Assembly: GCA_022825825.1 (NCBI GenBank)
Contig: JAJDWA010000062.1
Coordinates: forward strand, 1 to 64,000
From: Candidatus Poribacteria bacterium
GTDB lineage: Bacteria; Poribacteria; WGA-4E; WGA-3G
Length of the DNA: 64,000 nt
Reading direction: 5' to 3'
A program made the translations under genes and the position numbers. The notes under the pieces were generated by a model. The model was not told where the DNA came from. It did no database searches and worked only from the letters and a program-made list of their open reading frames with translations. Below are positions 50,474 through 61,060 of this stretch, one piece after another (the stretch's first letter is position 1; every line of letters begins with the position of its first letter).

Positions 50474-51610
50474 ATGAAAGCAATTCTCGCATTAGCAGAC
50501 GGAACCGTTTTTGAAGGACAGCAGTTTGGCTCGACAGGTGAAACTGTCGGTGAGGTTGTCTTTAATACAAGTATGACGGGGTATCAGGAAGTTCTAACCG
50601 ATCCGTCCTATAAAGGACAGATTGTTACAATGACCTATCCGTTAATTGGCAATTACGGTTGTAACGAAGTGGATATTGAATCTATCGGTCCACAGGTAGA
50701 AGGATTCGTAGTGCGTGAATACAGCGCATATCATAGCAATTGGCGTTCGAAATGGAGTTTGGACACCTACTTAGCCGAAAACGGCATCATCGGAATTCAG
50801 AATATTGATACCCGGGCACTTACCCGACGGCTTCGTGTTCACGGTGTAATGAACGGCTGTCTCGCGACAGAAGATACTGATGGAAATCTTGATGCAGCAA
50901 GCCTCGTGGAGAAGGCACAAGCATGGCGCGGTTTAATAGGTTGGGATTTGGTGCAACGTGTTACTTGCCCAAATCCTTACGCGTGGAATCAACACCCATC
51001 AAGTTCTAATGGGTTACAATCAGGAGATTCAACTCCATCAGAAAATGGAAAATACCGCGTGGTTGCAATGGATTTCGGCATTAAATATAACATTTTACGG
51101 CAGCTAACCGAACATGGCTGCGAAGTCCAGGTTGTGCCTGCGAAAACAACAGCAGAAGAAATCCTCGCTGCAGAACCTGATGGCGTATTCCTTTCAAACG
51201 GTCCTGGAGACCCGATGCCGCTTGACTATGCGATTAAAACTATCCAAGAATTGCTGGGTAAAAAGCCTGTATTTGGTATCTGTTTGGGACACCAACTTTT
51301 AGGGCTTGCGCTCGGTGGAAAAACATACAAACTAAAGTTTGGACATCGCGGGGCAAACCAACCCGTAAAACACTTTGAAACCGATCAGGTTGAGATTACC
51401 TCACAAAATCACGGGTTCTGCGTTGATATTGATTCACTGCCAAACATCGTTGACATTACACATATCAACTTAAATGACAACACACTTGAAGGGATACAGC
51501 ATCGGGAGTATCCCGCTTTTTCTGTACAGTATCATCCAGAGGCATCACCCGGACCGCATGATGCGAGTTACCTATTTTCAAGATTTACACAAATGATGGA
51601 AAAAAATTAG
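50474..51610 (+). CDS. carA: Carbamoyl-phosphate synthase small subunit
   Basis: 378 residues. CarA hydrolyses glutamine and passes ammonia to CarB. The N-terminal domain is clear (ALADGTVFEGQQFG, NTSMTGYQEVLTDPSY). The C-terminal class I glutamine amidotransferase domain has the nucleophile cysteine in FGICLGHQLLGLA (about 268-280), LSNGPGDP, and the catalytic His-Glu in VQYHPEASPGPHD (about 351-363). AAGAGG precedes ATG 50474. Located in the pyr operon, so it serves pyrimidine and probably also arginine synthesis. Confidence 0.96.
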   Translation: MKAILALADGTVFEGQQFGSTGETVGEVVFNTSMTGYQEVLTDPSYKGQIVTMTYPLIGNYGCNEVDIESIGPQVEGFVVREYSAYHSNWRSKWSLDTYLAENGIIGIQNIDTRALTRRLRVHGVMNGCLATEDTDGNLDAASLVEKAQAWRGLIGWDLVQRVTCPNPYAWNQHPSSSNGLQSGDSTPSENGKYRVVAMDFGIKYNILRQLTEHGCEVQVVPAKTTAEEILAAEPDGVFLSNGPGDPMPLDYAIKTIQELLGKKPVFGICLGHQLLGLALGGKTYKLKFGHRGANQPVKHFETDQVEITSQNHGFCVDIDSLPNIVDITHINLNDNTLEGIQHREYPAFSVQYHPEASPGPHDASYLFSRFTQMMEKN

Positions 51611-51667
51611 AAAAGTCCTTAAACCTTCTTTCTCAAACTCAAAACTGATAATTGATAACCATTAGAA

Positions 51668-54600
51668 ATGCCAAAACGAACAGATATAGAAAAAATCTTA
51701 ATTATAGGCTCCGGCGCGATCATTATCGGTCAAGCGTGCGAATTCGATTACTCTGGAACACAAGCATGCAAAGCCCTCAAAGAAGAGGGCTATCAGATTG
51801 TTCTGGTCAATAGTAATCCTGCCACAATTATGACCGACCCAGATTTCGCTGATCGCACCTACGTTGAACCGATTACTGCAGACACGGTCGAACTTGTAAT
51901 AGCGGAAGAACGACCACACGCGTTGTTACCAACATTGGGTGGACAGACCGCCTTGAACGTCTCAGTTGCCCTTGCAGAATCTGGTGTATTAGATAAATAC
52001 GATGTTGAACTGATCGGCGCAAAACTACCAGCAATTCAGAAAGCAGAAGACCGCGCTTTGTTCAAACAAGCGATGGAAAAAATCGGTTTAGCTGTTCCTC
52101 ATAGCGGTATTGCACACTCTGTGCAAGAAGCAATTGCGCTTGTTGATGAGATCGGTTTTCCCGCAATTATACGTCCCGCCTTTACACTTGGTGGTACAGG
52201 TGGTGGTATCGCCTATAATATCGAAGAGTACGAAAAAATGGTCGCGGCGGGTCTCGCTTTAAGTCCGATCAACGAATTGCTCATTGAAGAATCCATCATC
52301 GGTTGGAAAGAATTTGAATTAGAGGTAATGCGAGATGGGGCGGATAACGTTGTTATCATCTGCTCCATTGAAAACGTGGATCCGATGGGTGTTCATACTG
52401 GTGATAGTATTACCGTTGCGCCGATCCAAACATTAACCGATAAAGAGTATCAGGAGATGCGGGATTCAGCGATTAAAATTATCAGAGAAATTGGTGTTGA
52501 TACGGGAGGATCTAATATCCAATTTGCTGTTGATCCAAAGACGGGGAAACAGGTTGTCATTGAAATGAATCCCCGTGTCTCCCGTAGTTCTGCACTTGCC
52601 TCAAAAGCAACAGGATTCCCAATTGCCAAAATTGCAGCGAAGTTAGCTGTCGGCTATAATCTTGATGAAATTCCAAACGACATTACTGCTGAAACCCCTG
52701 CCTGTTTTGAACCAACTATTGACTACGTTGTTGTCAAAATTCCGAGATGGGCATTTGAAAAATTTCAGGGTACAGATGAAACACTCACTACCCAGATGAA
52801 ATCTGTTGGCGAAGCAATGTCAATCGGTGGGACCTTTAAGGAGGCACTCCAAAAAGGCTTGCGGTCTTTAGAAACAGGATGGTACGGATTTGATAACCAC
52901 CCACTTGAAGAGCTACCGCTCTCAGAACTATCAAGTAAATTGACGATCCCGAATGTTGAACGAATCTTTTACATCAAGTCAGCCCTCAAACGTGGGATGA
53001 GCATCGATGACATCTATTCTTATACACATATCGATCCGTTCTTCCTCTACAATCTCCAAGAAATAGTTGACTTTGAAAAATCTCTTAGCGCTCCACACAC
53101 ACAACCCTTCACAGAAAACGGGAAGTCAGATGCTGATGTAGTTTCTCTCTTACGGCAAGCAAAACAGTTCGGTTTTTCGGATCGGCAGCTCTCCGAAATC
53201 TATGATGTGCCAGAAACCGAAGTGCGAGAAACCCGTAAAACGCTTGGGATTGAGGCAACGTTTAAAACCGTTGATACCTGCGCAGCAGAATTTGAGGCAG
53301 AAACACCTTACTATTATTCGACCTGTTCCAGTGAAGACGAAGTACGGCCCACCGATAAACAGAAAATCATGATTTTAGGCGGCGGACCTAACCGTATCGG
53401 GCAAGGCATTGAATTTGACTATTGCTGTGTGCACGCCGCAATGGCACTCAAAGCAGATGGTTATGAAACCATCATGGTGAACAGCAATCCTGAAACGGTA
53501 AGCACAGATTACGACACCTCTGACCGCCTCTACTTTGAACCGTTGACGTGTGAAGATGTCTTGAATATTTACGACAAGGAAAATCCATCTGGTGTCATCG
53601 TGCAATTTGGTGGGCAAACGCCATTGAATCTTGCAATGGCACTTAAAGAGGCAGGCGTTCCGATAATTGGCACAAGCCCAGAGGACATCGCTCGTTCTGA
53701 AAACCGGCAGCTTTTCAAGGAGGTGTTAGACCAAATTGGACTGATGCAACCACCTAACGGCACAGCAACATCAAGCGAGGAAGCAGCACCTATCGCCGCA
53801 TCGCTCGGGTACCCTGTAATTGTCCGACCCTCATTTGTACTTGGTGGCCGCGCTATGCAGATTGTTTACGATGAAAAACTCCTACAAGAATATATGGACT
53901 CCGCAGTGCAAGCCTCACCTGAACATCCTGTACTGATTGACAAATATCTTGAAGAAGCAATCGAAGTGGATGTAGATGCAATTTCTGATGGAAATCAAAC
54001 CGTCATCGGTGGTATCATGGAACATATTGAGGAAGCAGGCGTTCATTCTGGCGATAGCGACTGCGTCCTGCCTCCTTATACACTGGTCGACGAACAAATT
54101 GATCAACTCAAAGAGTATACTTACGCACTTGCAGAAGCACTCAACGTACGCGGATTGATGAACGTACAGTATGCGATTAAGAACGAGGAAATTTATGTGT
54201 TGGAAGTGAATCCGCGTGCTTCTCGAACGATTCCGTTTGTAAGTAAAGCGATCGGTGTGCCGCTGGCAAAATTGGCGGCGCGGGTGATGGCTGGAAAAAC
54301 ACTTAATGAACTTGGGTTTACAAACGAAATTGAACCGCCTTATTTTAGTGTGAAGGCCCCTGTTTTCCCCTTTAACCGATTTCCCGGAGCAAACTCACGA
54401 TTGGGGCCTGAAATGAAATCGACAGGAGAAGTCATGGGCATTGATGATGATGTTTCCCGTGCATTTGCGAAGGCACAAAAAGCGTGTGGATATACATTAC
54501 CTCTGAAAGGAAATGCGTTTATCAGCGTCCGAAATAAGGACAAACGAGCGGTTATCTTTATAGCGAAAAAACTTACTGATATGGGATTTGAGCTCATAGC

Positions 54601-54901
54601 CACACACGGCACAGCGAAAGTACTCCTTCGAAACGGAATGGACGCTGAACTTGTCTATAGCATCGGCAAAGGTAGACCGACAATTCATGACTATATTAAA
54701 AACCATGCGGTTGATCTGATTATCAATACACCAACAGGCGATTTACACCGAACTAACGAATTACTCATTCGTCAGATGGCGATAGAGAACGATATTCCGA
54801 TCTTTTCAACTATTCCAGGTGCTGCTGCTGCTGTTAACGCAATTGATGCACTACAAAGCGGAGAAATTTCAGTCAAACCACTCCAAGATTATCATAAGTA
54901 A
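51668..54901 (+). CDS. carB: Carbamoyl-phosphate synthase large subunit
   Basis: 1077 residues, normal length. CarB makes carbamoyl phosphate from ammonia, bicarbonate and two ATP. Both halves show the preATP-grasp start ([28 protein letters not shown] read in pieces; [19 protein letters not shown] in the second), the ATP-grasp with [25 protein letters not shown] (in pieces) and [18 protein letters not shown] (in pieces), and a C-terminal MGS-like allosteric domain (about 940-1075). No clear ribosome binding site lies before ATG 51668, 57 bases after carA. Followed eight bases later by an unknown gene. Confidence 0.97.
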   Translation: MPKRTDIEKILIIGSGAIIIGQACEFDYSGTQACKALKEEGYQIVLVNSNPATIMTDPDFADRTYVEPITADTVELVIAEERPHALLPTLGGQTALNVSVALAESGVLDKYDVELIGAKLPAIQKAEDRALFKQAMEKIGLAVPHSGIAHSVQEAIALVDEIGFPAIIRPAFTLGGTGGGIAYNIEEYEKMVAAGLALSPINELLIEESIIGWKEFELEVMRDGADNVVIICSIENVDPMGVHTGDSITVAPIQTLTDKEYQEMRDSAIKIIREIGVDTGGSNIQFAVDPKTGKQVVIEMNPRVSRSSALASKATGFPIAKIAAKLAVGYNLDEIPNDITAETPACFEPTIDYVVVKIPRWAFEKFQGTDETLTTQMKSVGEAMSIGGTFKEALQKGLRSLETGWYGFDNHPLEELPLSELSSKLTIPNVERIFYIKSALKRGMSIDDIYSYTHIDPFFLYNLQEIVDFEKSLSAPHTQPFTENGKSDADVVSLLRQAKQFGFSDRQLSEIYDVPETEVRETRKTLGIEATFKTVDTCAAEFEAETPYYYSTCSSEDEVRPTDKQKIMILGGGPNRIGQGIEFDYCCVHAAMALKADGYETIMVNSNPETVSTDYDTSDRLYFEPLTCEDVLNIYDKENPSGVIVQFGGQTPLNLAMALKEAGVPIIGTSPEDIARSENRQLFKEVLDQIGLMQPPNGTATSSEEAAPIAASLGYPVIVRPSFVLGGRAMQIVYDEKLLQEYMDSAVQASPEHPVLIDKYLEEAIEVDVDAISDGNQTVIGGIMEHIEEAGVHSGDSDCVLPPYTLVDEQIDQLKEYTYALAEALNVRGLMNVQYAIKNEEIYVLEVNPRASRTIPFVSKAIGVPLAKLAARVMAGKTLNELGFTNEIEPPYFSVKAPVFPFNRFPGANSRLGPEMKSTGEVMGIDDDVSRAFAKAQKACGYTLPLKGNAFISVRNKDKRAVIFIAKKLTDMGFELIATHGTAKVLLRNGMDAELVYSIGKGRPTIHDYIKNHAVDLIINTPTGDLHRTNELLIRQMAIENDIPIFSTIPGAAAAVNAIDALQSGEISVKPLQDYHK

Positions 54902-54909
54902 GGTAAAAG

Positions 54910-55710
54910 ATGGCAAACGATTCTGTTCAAAGAAACACACGATGGGTTCAAGCACTTGATAGACTTCTACAAGTCCTTAACCTTGACGAAGATCATCCTA
55001 TCAGGATTCTGACAATTGAAGACGGTAGAGAAGTGGTTGTCGTACAACCGAACGCTTTCACAGTTTCCCGCATTTACGCTACAGGACGTCCCGACGGCGC
55101 ACGTCCGCACGGAATGGATTCATACTACGATTATTTTGATGGAAAATTAGAAAAATATGAAGAAGAAAACGGAACACGCGAAGGTTTTGAATTGACAGAA
55201 GAGGAGTGGCAAACGTTGTTTGAGGAATCTTTCCACCGCTATACTAGATATCTTTTATTTGCAGGTATTAAACGATGGGAAGATGTGAAACGCGATACTG
55301 ACATGAATTTATCTGTGACTAATTTGGCTCGTGAATATGCACCATCCGAAATTGCTTGGCAAAGTTACCAATATAAAGGGTATATGATTATGATGAACAG
55401 CATCGCTAAAGCGGAATTGAGTTTGCAAGAAGATGATCCTGACACCGCTTTACAGCAAATTGACATTGGAATTCAACAGATTGGTGAATTTTGTGGTGAA
55501 TGTTTACGTGAAGAGCACGGCGAAGCAGAAAATATTACGCGCGAACGTTACTTGAGTAATCTTATCGAATTTCGATCCGATTTAGAAGCACTTGGAACAG
55601 AAGACAGCAACGATGATGAAACGAATGAAGAACGGGATGATACAGACCTTTTGACCGAATTAGAACGGTTGTTGAACGAGGCAGACACCCCAGACACAGA
55701 AAGAGAGTAG
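54910..55710 (+). CDS. Unknown soluble protein at the end of the pyr operon
   Basis: 266 residues, cytoplasmic, acidic. The first ~60 residues (LLQVLNLDEDHPIRILTIEDGREVVVVQP, read in pieces) look like a small beta-rich domain. The middle (residues about 110-215) is helical with TPR-like character (ALQQIDIGIQQIGEFC), and the C-terminus is strongly acidic and low in complexity. I do not recognise the family. It starts eight bases after carB with AAGGT-type sequence before the ATG, so it is certainly co-transcribed with the pyr genes. It may be unrelated in function. Confidence 0.65.
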   Translation: MANDSVQRNTRWVQALDRLLQVLNLDEDHPIRILTIEDGREVVVVQPNAFTVSRIYATGRPDGARPHGMDSYYDYFDGKLEKYEEENGTREGFELTEEEWQTLFEESFHRYTRYLLFAGIKRWEDVKRDTDMNLSVTNLAREYAPSEIAWQSYQYKGYMIMMNSIAKAELSLQEDDPDTALQQIDIGIQQIGEFCGECLREEHGEAENITRERYLSNLIEFRSDLEALGTEDSNDDETNEERDDTDLLTELERLLNEADTPDTERE

Positions 55711-55835
55711 CTGGGACAGCATATCAATCACTTCCATGAAGCGATAACAAATACGTGTCCCACTCACTTCTACTTATAATTCTACAACGACATCTACAGT
55801 GCCCAAAGTCCTGACCTGGATTTTGCTAACAGAGA

Positions 55836-56456
55836 TTACACTTCCCATTCCTCATTAATTTTTTCTCTGGATGCCTGCATTAGCACACCCCCTAAAAATA
55901 GGAATGCAATACCTCGGCTCAAAATGTGCCAATAGAAACTTACGCCTGGTGTGAAAGTAATCACGAAAACGATTGCGGACAATGTCAACAGATACGCAGA
56001 GGCTGGATTTCCCCACGTACGGAGAGATATGCCGTAACACAATGCAGCCACAGAGAATAAAGATGCACTAATGAGTGTAAGTGCCAGTCCCCATTCCTGC
56101 CATACCTGATTGAATCCCTCCCCGAATTCCTGTGTTGCTGATGCTTGTATCAATTCATTGAGAGTCTTCAACGGTGCAGTTTGGGAACAGTGTGCTATTA
56201 GTTCCAGCACTATCCAAAGCACTGCGAAACCTACTCCTAAAAGTGCACCTGTTTTTGCATCTTTTAGGAGTAGGACAGTCGTTGCAATCACTGTTGGCAC
56301 TAACAAAATAAGCATCGCTACACTAATACCATGCATCACATCAGGACGTTGATCGGCTCTAAAAATAAACCAAATACTTGTGAAGGCCATGAGGAGTCCG
56401 CTGAGAACTGCCGTGGAACCACCGAGAAAACACAAACTTTTTGAATTATCATTCAT
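55836..56456 (-). CDS. Polytopic membrane protein, unknown
   Basis: 206 residues with about six transmembrane segments (approximately 11-32, 43-63, 69-90, 124-143, 152-171 and 178-195). The topology resembles small DUF998- or SPW-type membrane proteins but no family motif is certain. A longer periplasmic or cytoplasmic loop lies at about 92-122. AAGGGG precedes the ATG. Convergent with the pyr operon, monocistronic. Confidence 0.6.
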   Translation of the reverse strand: MNDNSKSLCFLGGSTAVLSGLLMAFTSIWFIFRADQRPDVMHGISVAMLILLVPTVIATTVLLLKDAKTGALLGVGFAVLWIVLELIAHCSQTAPLKTLNELIQASATQEFGEGFNQVWQEWGLALTLISASLFSVAALCYGISLRTWGNPASAYLLTLSAIVFVITFTPGVSFYWHILSRGIAFLFLGGVLMQASREKINEEWEV

Positions 56457-56854
56457 TTACATAATCCCCTTCTATATCACTTTTGTGTGAATTGATAAAT
56501 GTCTTTGTATGTCAGCCTAAAATAATTGAAAAATTCAAGTATTAAACATAAATACTGATTATGCTACGAAAACCAAATCGGGACAATTGAAGTATATAAT
56601 CAGAATCAAATAAAGTTGATAATCAAGTGAAATATAATCGCAATAAGTATACCTGAGAGCTGCTTCTGAGTCAATAAAAACTCTGAAAAATATCAACTGT
56701 CAAATTACAACATTCTTGTTGACGAAAAATAGGAACATTAGGTATAATTTATATAAACAGTGTGTCAACGAATATATTTTCCGATAGACACATTTTCAAC
56801 AAGTTTCTATTAAGATATCCATTATACCGAAATTCCTAAAAGACAGAGTGACAA
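56457..56854. other. Divergent intergenic region with promoter and inverted repeat
   Basis: AT-rich, no gene. Contains the promoter at 56719-56748 and, just downstream of its expected start point, TGTGTC (56761-56766) and GACACA (56787-56792) in inverted orientation, a possible operator or leader hairpin. Confidence 0.5.
56719..56748 (+). promoter_or_regulatory. Promoter of the sigma-54 activator gene
   Basis: TTGACG at 56719-56724, 18-bp spacer, TATAAT at 56743-56748. Leader about 100 bases. Confidence 0.6.
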
Positions 56855-58279
56855 ATGAACATTCAAAAAAACGTCCTGATTGTAGATACTGACACGAGAC
56901 AACGTGAAATTGTTTGTCAAGCACTTGATGGAGAAGGGCTCAATCTAATTGTCACAGAAAATATGTATCAGGCTTTTCACCGGATTGAGCACCTGACAAT
57001 GGACATCCTGATTGCACCTCTGAAAGCAGAACGGATTGATGGATTGGCTCTTTTGGAAGCTGCTACGCGTCATCATCCGGATATGGGTATTATTTTTATT
57101 ACGTCTCCCAACGTTTTAGAAACCGATATCGGTATCAAAGCTATGTTGGCACATGAAGGTACTTATTTTCTCTACAGACCGCTGAATCCTGTTCATCTGA
57201 AGGCACTCTTACAGAAAACACTCCAGAATCAACGGCTTACATTTGAAAATAGACAACTACGATCACAAATTGACGAAAAAGAGGGGCTCTGCAGACTTAC
57301 GGGGAAATCACCACAAATCATACGAATTCGAGAGATGATTACCCAAATTGCACCAACAAAGGCGACAGTGATGATTTATGGCGCACGAGGGACTGGTAAA
57401 GAATTGGTCGCACGTGCCATACACCATCGGAGTTTACGACAGGGTAATCTGATTGCCTTTAACTGCGCTACGCTTAATGAGAATTTGGCAGAGTCCGAAC
57501 TCTTTGGACATGAACGCGGTGCTTTCAGTGGTGCATATAACCAGCGTAAAGGCAGATTTGAACTTGCTCACGGTGGTACACTTTTCCTTGACGAAGTTTC
57601 TCAGCTTAGTCTTTCCAATCAAGCTCGTCTCCTACGCGTGCTTGAAGAACGTGAATTCGAACGCGTAGGGGGAAATAAAACAATTCAGGTGAATGTACGA
57701 ATTATCTGTGCTACCAACCATGACTTAGAAGCTGCTTGTAGTAGGGGTGAATTCTTACACGATCTCTATGATCGGCTTAATGTCGTATCCATTAACCTAC
57801 CAACACTTCAGGAACGAATTGAAGATATTCCGTTGCTTGTCAAAGATTTTCTTGAAGAATTTTGTAGAGAAAATGGAAAAACATTGAGAACTCTCACACC
57901 CGAAGCAGTTCGTGCATTGATGAAATTCAATTGGCCCGGCAATGTGCGTGAGCTGAAAAACTGCATTGAAGGGCTTGTTGTAATGTCAACACAACAAGCT
58001 TTACAACTGGCAGACCTACCCGAACGTATCCTCAAGGCTATGGAAGCGAATTCGATCATCTCCTCTGTTCCAACCCTCCACAAAACAGATTCTTCTGGCA
58101 ACGGAAACGCCCACCTTAATGTTGAAATCGGAATGTCACTTGAAGAGATTAACCGTGAAGTTTTTCGAGCCACCCTTGAATATGCGGATAATAACAAGGC
58201 AAAAGCTGCGAAAATACTTGATGTAAGTCGACGCACTATCCAACGGAAAGCTAAAGAATACGGGTTTTGTGATGAATAA
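56855..58279 (+). CDS. Sigma-54-dependent transcriptional activator with degenerate receiver
   Basis: 474 residues. A receiver-like domain (about 5-120) starts VLIVDTD. The strand-3 end that should carry the phosphorylated aspartate reads DILIAPL, so by alignment with NtrC the site is Pro55, and the conserved Lys is Arg108 (YRPLNP). An AAA+ domain (about 147-385) follows: Walker A GARGTGKE (176-183), the sigma-54 contact loop GAFSGA (222-227, Ser for the usual Thr), Walker B GTLFLDE (241-247) and an arginine finger region. The C-terminal Fis-type helix-turn-helix has KAKAAKILDVSRRTIQRKAKE (in pieces). It is likely activated without phosphorylation. No sensor kinase is nearby; the regulon is unknown. 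Confidence 0.9.
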   Translation: MNIQKNVLIVDTDTRQREIVCQALDGEGLNLIVTENMYQAFHRIEHLTMDILIAPLKAERIDGLALLEAATRHHPDMGIIFITSPNVLETDIGIKAMLAHEGTYFLYRPLNPVHLKALLQKTLQNQRLTFENRQLRSQIDEKEGLCRLTGKSPQIIRIREMITQIAPTKATVMIYGARGTGKELVARAIHHRSLRQGNLIAFNCATLNENLAESELFGHERGAFSGAYNQRKGRFELAHGGTLFLDEVSQLSLSNQARLLRVLEEREFERVGGNKTIQVNVRIICATNHDLEAACSRGEFLHDLYDRLNVVSINLPTLQERIEDIPLLVKDFLEEFCRENGKTLRTLTPEAVRALMKFNWPGNVRELKNCIEGLVVMSTQQALQLADLPERILKAMEANSIISSVPTLHKTDSSGNGNAHLNVEIGMSLEEINREVFRATLEYADNNKAKAAKILDVSRRTIQRKAKEYGFCDE

Positions 58280-58324
58280 TCAAATTTTTAACGATGTTTA
58301 GCCAGTTTAAAGTGGCAGGTCGTT

Positions 58325-59110
58325 CTACTGAGACTGAAGTTTCAACTTATTGGCATAAGACCGTTTATAGTATTCTACTTCTTTGAGATCAGAAGCAGCA
58401 GATTCATCAATTAAAACAACCGTATTTGGATGTGTCTGTAAAATTGATGCTGGTACCATTGATGTAATAGGGCCTTCTACTGCTTTTGCTATTGCTTCCG
58501 ATTTTGAAGCACTATTTGCTAAAAGCAGGCACTGCTTTGCTTCCATGATGGTCCCAATCCCTATCGTAATTGCCATTTCTGGAACCGCGCTGATATCATC
58601 TCCAAAATGGATAGCATTTGCCGCGAGAGTGTTTTCTGTTAGGGTTACGATGCGAGTTCGTGAAGCGAGAGACGAACCCACCTCATTAAAACCGATATGT
58701 CCATCCGTGCCGATACCCAGTACTTGAATATCAATACCGCCAGCACGTACAATTGCTTCCTCAAACGCTGTACAGAATGCTTCATGATTTTCCGCAGTAT
58801 TCTGAGGGATATGTTGATTCTCTACGGAGATATTGACATGGTCAAAAAAGTGTTTCGCCATAAATGTGTGATAACTCTGCGGATGTTCACGGGGAATGTC
58901 AACGTACTCGTCCAAATTAAAGGTAGTAACCCTTGAAAAATCGAGTCCATTTTCTTTGTGCATGCGTACGAGTGCTTTGTACAACGCTATCGGGGTACTA
59001 CCTGTTGCTAATCCTAAAACAAGGTTAGGTTTCCTTAGGAGTGCGTCTCGAATGATTTCTGAGGCAATTGCAGCAAGTTGATAATGAGAGGGTTGAATAA
59101 TGATTTCCAT
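58325..59110 (-). CDS. nagB: Glucosamine-6-phosphate deaminase
   Basis: 261 residues. NagB converts glucosamine 6-phosphate to fructose 6-phosphate and ammonia. Family marks: GLATGSTPIALYKAL (about 33-47), FNLDEYVDIP (about 64-73) with the catalytic Asp, the GIGTDGHIGFNEVGSS motif (about 131-146), SRTRIVTLTE and VPASILQTHPN. It starts 13 bases after the stop of the sugar isomerase at 59124 on the same strand, so the two form an amino-sugar or sugar-use operon. Length and active site are normal. Confidence 0.93.
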   Translation of the reverse strand: MEIIIQPSHYQLAAIASEIIRDALLRKPNLVLGLATGSTPIALYKALVRMHKENGLDFSRVTTFNLDEYVDIPREHPQSYHTFMAKHFFDHVNISVENQHIPQNTAENHEAFCTAFEEAIVRAGGIDIQVLGIGTDGHIGFNEVGSSLASRTRIVTLTENTLAANAIHFGDDISAVPEMAITIGIGTIMEAKQCLLLANSASKSEAIAKAVEGPITSMVPASILQTHPNTVVLIDESAASDLKEVEYYKRSYANKLKLQSQ

Positions 59111-59123
59111 TTAAAACTGAACT

Positions 59124-59912
59124 TTAAACTTCTCCAGCGATAATTTTGCCCATATCTTCACTAATTTGGTGAACTGTGCCTTCCGGATCGTCTGCACCAA
59201 CAGGAAGTTCGGCAGTCATGTAGTCATCATATCCAACGTCATTTAAAGCTGTCATCACTGCGTTCCAATCAATTGTGCATTCTTCAATCAGATAGGTAAA
59301 CATGTGTTCATTGGCATTGAAGCCTTTCACATGCACCTTAGAAATGCGAGAACCGAGCGAACGGATCCAGTGTTGTGGAAAACCGTACGCCACAATATTG
59401 CCGACATCAAAATAAGCTGAAACTGCATCACTCTCAAATTCATCAAGGTAACGCGCAAATTCCATTGGACTCAGCAGAAATTTATTCCATACGTTCTCTA
59501 TCGCAATGGTGAGTCCTTTTTCTTTTGCGGTTGGGATCAATTTCCGAATTTCTTCTTGGGAACGTTGGTATGCCTCTTCATAAGTTGTCTTTTGATTGAC
59601 AACCGCACAAACAAGTAGCACTGTATCTGCACCAATTGTTTCCGCAGTTGCAAGCGAATCGAGCATGGCATGATGAGACACTTCACGTACCGCAGCATCC
59701 GCATCTGAAAGTGGATGTGACCAATGTTTTCCATTCATCACGCTGCACAACTCAATTCCGTTATCTGTTGCCAACTGTTTTATTTCAACGCGTTCCTTTT
59801 CAGTCTTTAAAGTTCCAATTTCAACGCCGTCAAAACCGGCTTTTTTCGCAAGTTTAAACCGCGCATCCGTTGAATCGCCAGGCAATGACCCGATACATAT
59901 TCCTTTTTTCAT
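59124..59912 (-). CDS. Sugar phosphate isomerase/epimerase (TIM barrel)
   Basis: 262 residues, xylose-isomerase-like TIM barrel. GFDGVEIGTL near the N-terminus, LTIAIENVWNKF with the first Glu ligand (about 133-144), AYFDVGNIVAYG with the Asp, KVHVKGF with His, and MTAELPVG with the last Glu. GAGG lies five bases before the ATG. It is upstream of nagB and probably supplies or interconverts a hexose derivative in the same route. Third paralogue in the window; substrate unknown. Confidence 0.88.
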   Translation of the reverse strand: MKKGICIGSLPGDSTDARFKLAKKAGFDGVEIGTLKTEKERVEIKQLATDNGIELCSVMNGKHWSHPLSDADAAVREVSHHAMLDSLATAETIGADTVLLVCAVVNQKTTYEEAYQRSQEEIRKLIPTAKEKGLTIAIENVWNKFLLSPMEFARYLDEFESDAVSAYFDVGNIVAYGFPQHWIRSLGSRISKVHVKGFNANEHMFTYLIEECTIDWNAVMTALNDVGYDDYMTAELPVGADDPEGTVHQISEDMGKIIAGEV

Positions 59913-60012
59913 TATTTCCTCTGTATGTAGATTTTTATTTGATGTGTCCCGAATTTTAAAATTCCAACCTTATTTATGAAAAGAGCGTAATCAAGGATAT
60001 TAAGAAAATGAA

Positions 60013-60040
60013 TAGGGACAGCACCGAAGCTGTCCCTATG
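60013..60040 (-). terminator. Hairpin terminator after the LamG gene
   Basis: ATAGGGACAGC / GCTGTCCCTAT, a perfect 11-bp stem with loop ACCGAA, 15 bases past the stop of the minus-strand LamG gene and followed by a T-rich run on that strand. It can work in both directions. Confidence 0.65.
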
Positions 60041-60055
60041 TTATTGATTGTAAAA

Positions 60056-60850
60056 TTAGTCACGATATGTCTTCAATTTTCCCCACGTAGTAGTGAGTTT
60101 TTCCTGGGGTTCAACAGGAAGGAGCAAACCATCCTTAACCTCTGTAATTTCATCTGCACTCAAAGCCCTATTGAAAACATAAAGATCATCAAGGTGGAAC
60201 GTAGCAGCTCGATACCTAGGACTTTTACCGACATACAGTGTATCCGCACCTTGGTCAATATTTACAGGAATATCGTTGTATTCGGCTGTTGACGCTCCAT
60301 CCACATAAAAGGTTAATTTTGTTCCCTCTCTAACGCCAGCAATGTGGTACCATTTCTGGAGGTCAAACTGGGTATTGTTCCCACCGGGGCCAACGTAACC
60401 GGCACCTTTGTTACCTGGGTTAAACCGGTAGTGAATCCCTAATTCATTTGGACGGACCCAAATGCCGGGTGAGCGATCTGCCCCTGGGGCCGGTTTAGCA
60501 ATTATTTGGCTCCAAGCACCGTTCGTGCCTTGAATGAAGTATACCCAAAAAACATAACTGTTATCCTGATATTCCGCTAACTCTTTGAAAGATTCAACTT
60601 GGAAGCTCGCGTTCTGGTCTAAGATTTCCAGAGATCCTGCTCCGTGAACCTTCTCCTGGGTTGTTATTTCTGCACCGGCAGTAAGTTCACCGTCATTTCC
60701 TCCACCGGTTCCATCTTTAACCTTTCCACCACTTTCTTTATCAAAACCGAAGTAGAGGATTAAACCTTCATCGCTGACAGCGGCGTGTGCTCCCCCAACT
60801 CCTACGAGAATTGCAAGGGTTGCGATGCATAGATGTGTAATAAATCTCAT
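60056..60850 (-). CDS. Secreted LamG/concanavalin-like domain protein
   Basis: 264 residues. The signal peptide (about 1-23) ends AHA. Residues about 28-240 form a laminin-G/concanavalin A-like fold: LILYFGFDKESGGKVKDGTG at the start (in pieces), YHIAGVREGTKLTFYVDG, and HLDDLYVFNRALSADEI near the end. These domains bind glycans or proteins; no hydrolase active site is seen. The short tail KLTTTWGKLK is common to such proteins in poribacterial genomes, as I recall. AAGGAGGT precedes the ATG on the minus strand. Apparently monocistronic, with its own terminator. Confidence 0.85.
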   Translation of the reverse strand: MRFITHLCIATLAILVGVGGAHAAVSDEGLILYFGFDKESGGKVKDGTGGGNDGELTAGAEITTQEKVHGAGSLEILDQNASFQVESFKELAEYQDNSYVFWVYFIQGTNGAWSQIIAKPAPGADRSPGIWVRPNELGIHYRFNPGNKGAGYVGPGGNNTQFDLQKWYHIAGVREGTKLTFYVDGASTAEYNDIPVNIDQGADTLYVGKSPRYRAATFHLDDLYVFNRALSADEITEVKDGLLLPVEPQEKLTTTWGKLKTYRD

Positions 60851-61060
60851 TATGAATACCTCCTTAAGGTATACAAATAGGTTTATGTTATGGTGCAGAT
60901 CATTTTAGGTGACCTGCATATTGTTTGCCATCAAACCTATTTTACAAAAAACGATTAAATTTGTCAAGAAAAACCGAGAATTAAACCATAGAATCTTATG
61001 TTGCTAAGTACTTTTGTGGAAGAACTTTGTCTGTTCACTGAATCTCAAATGTGCATGCTG

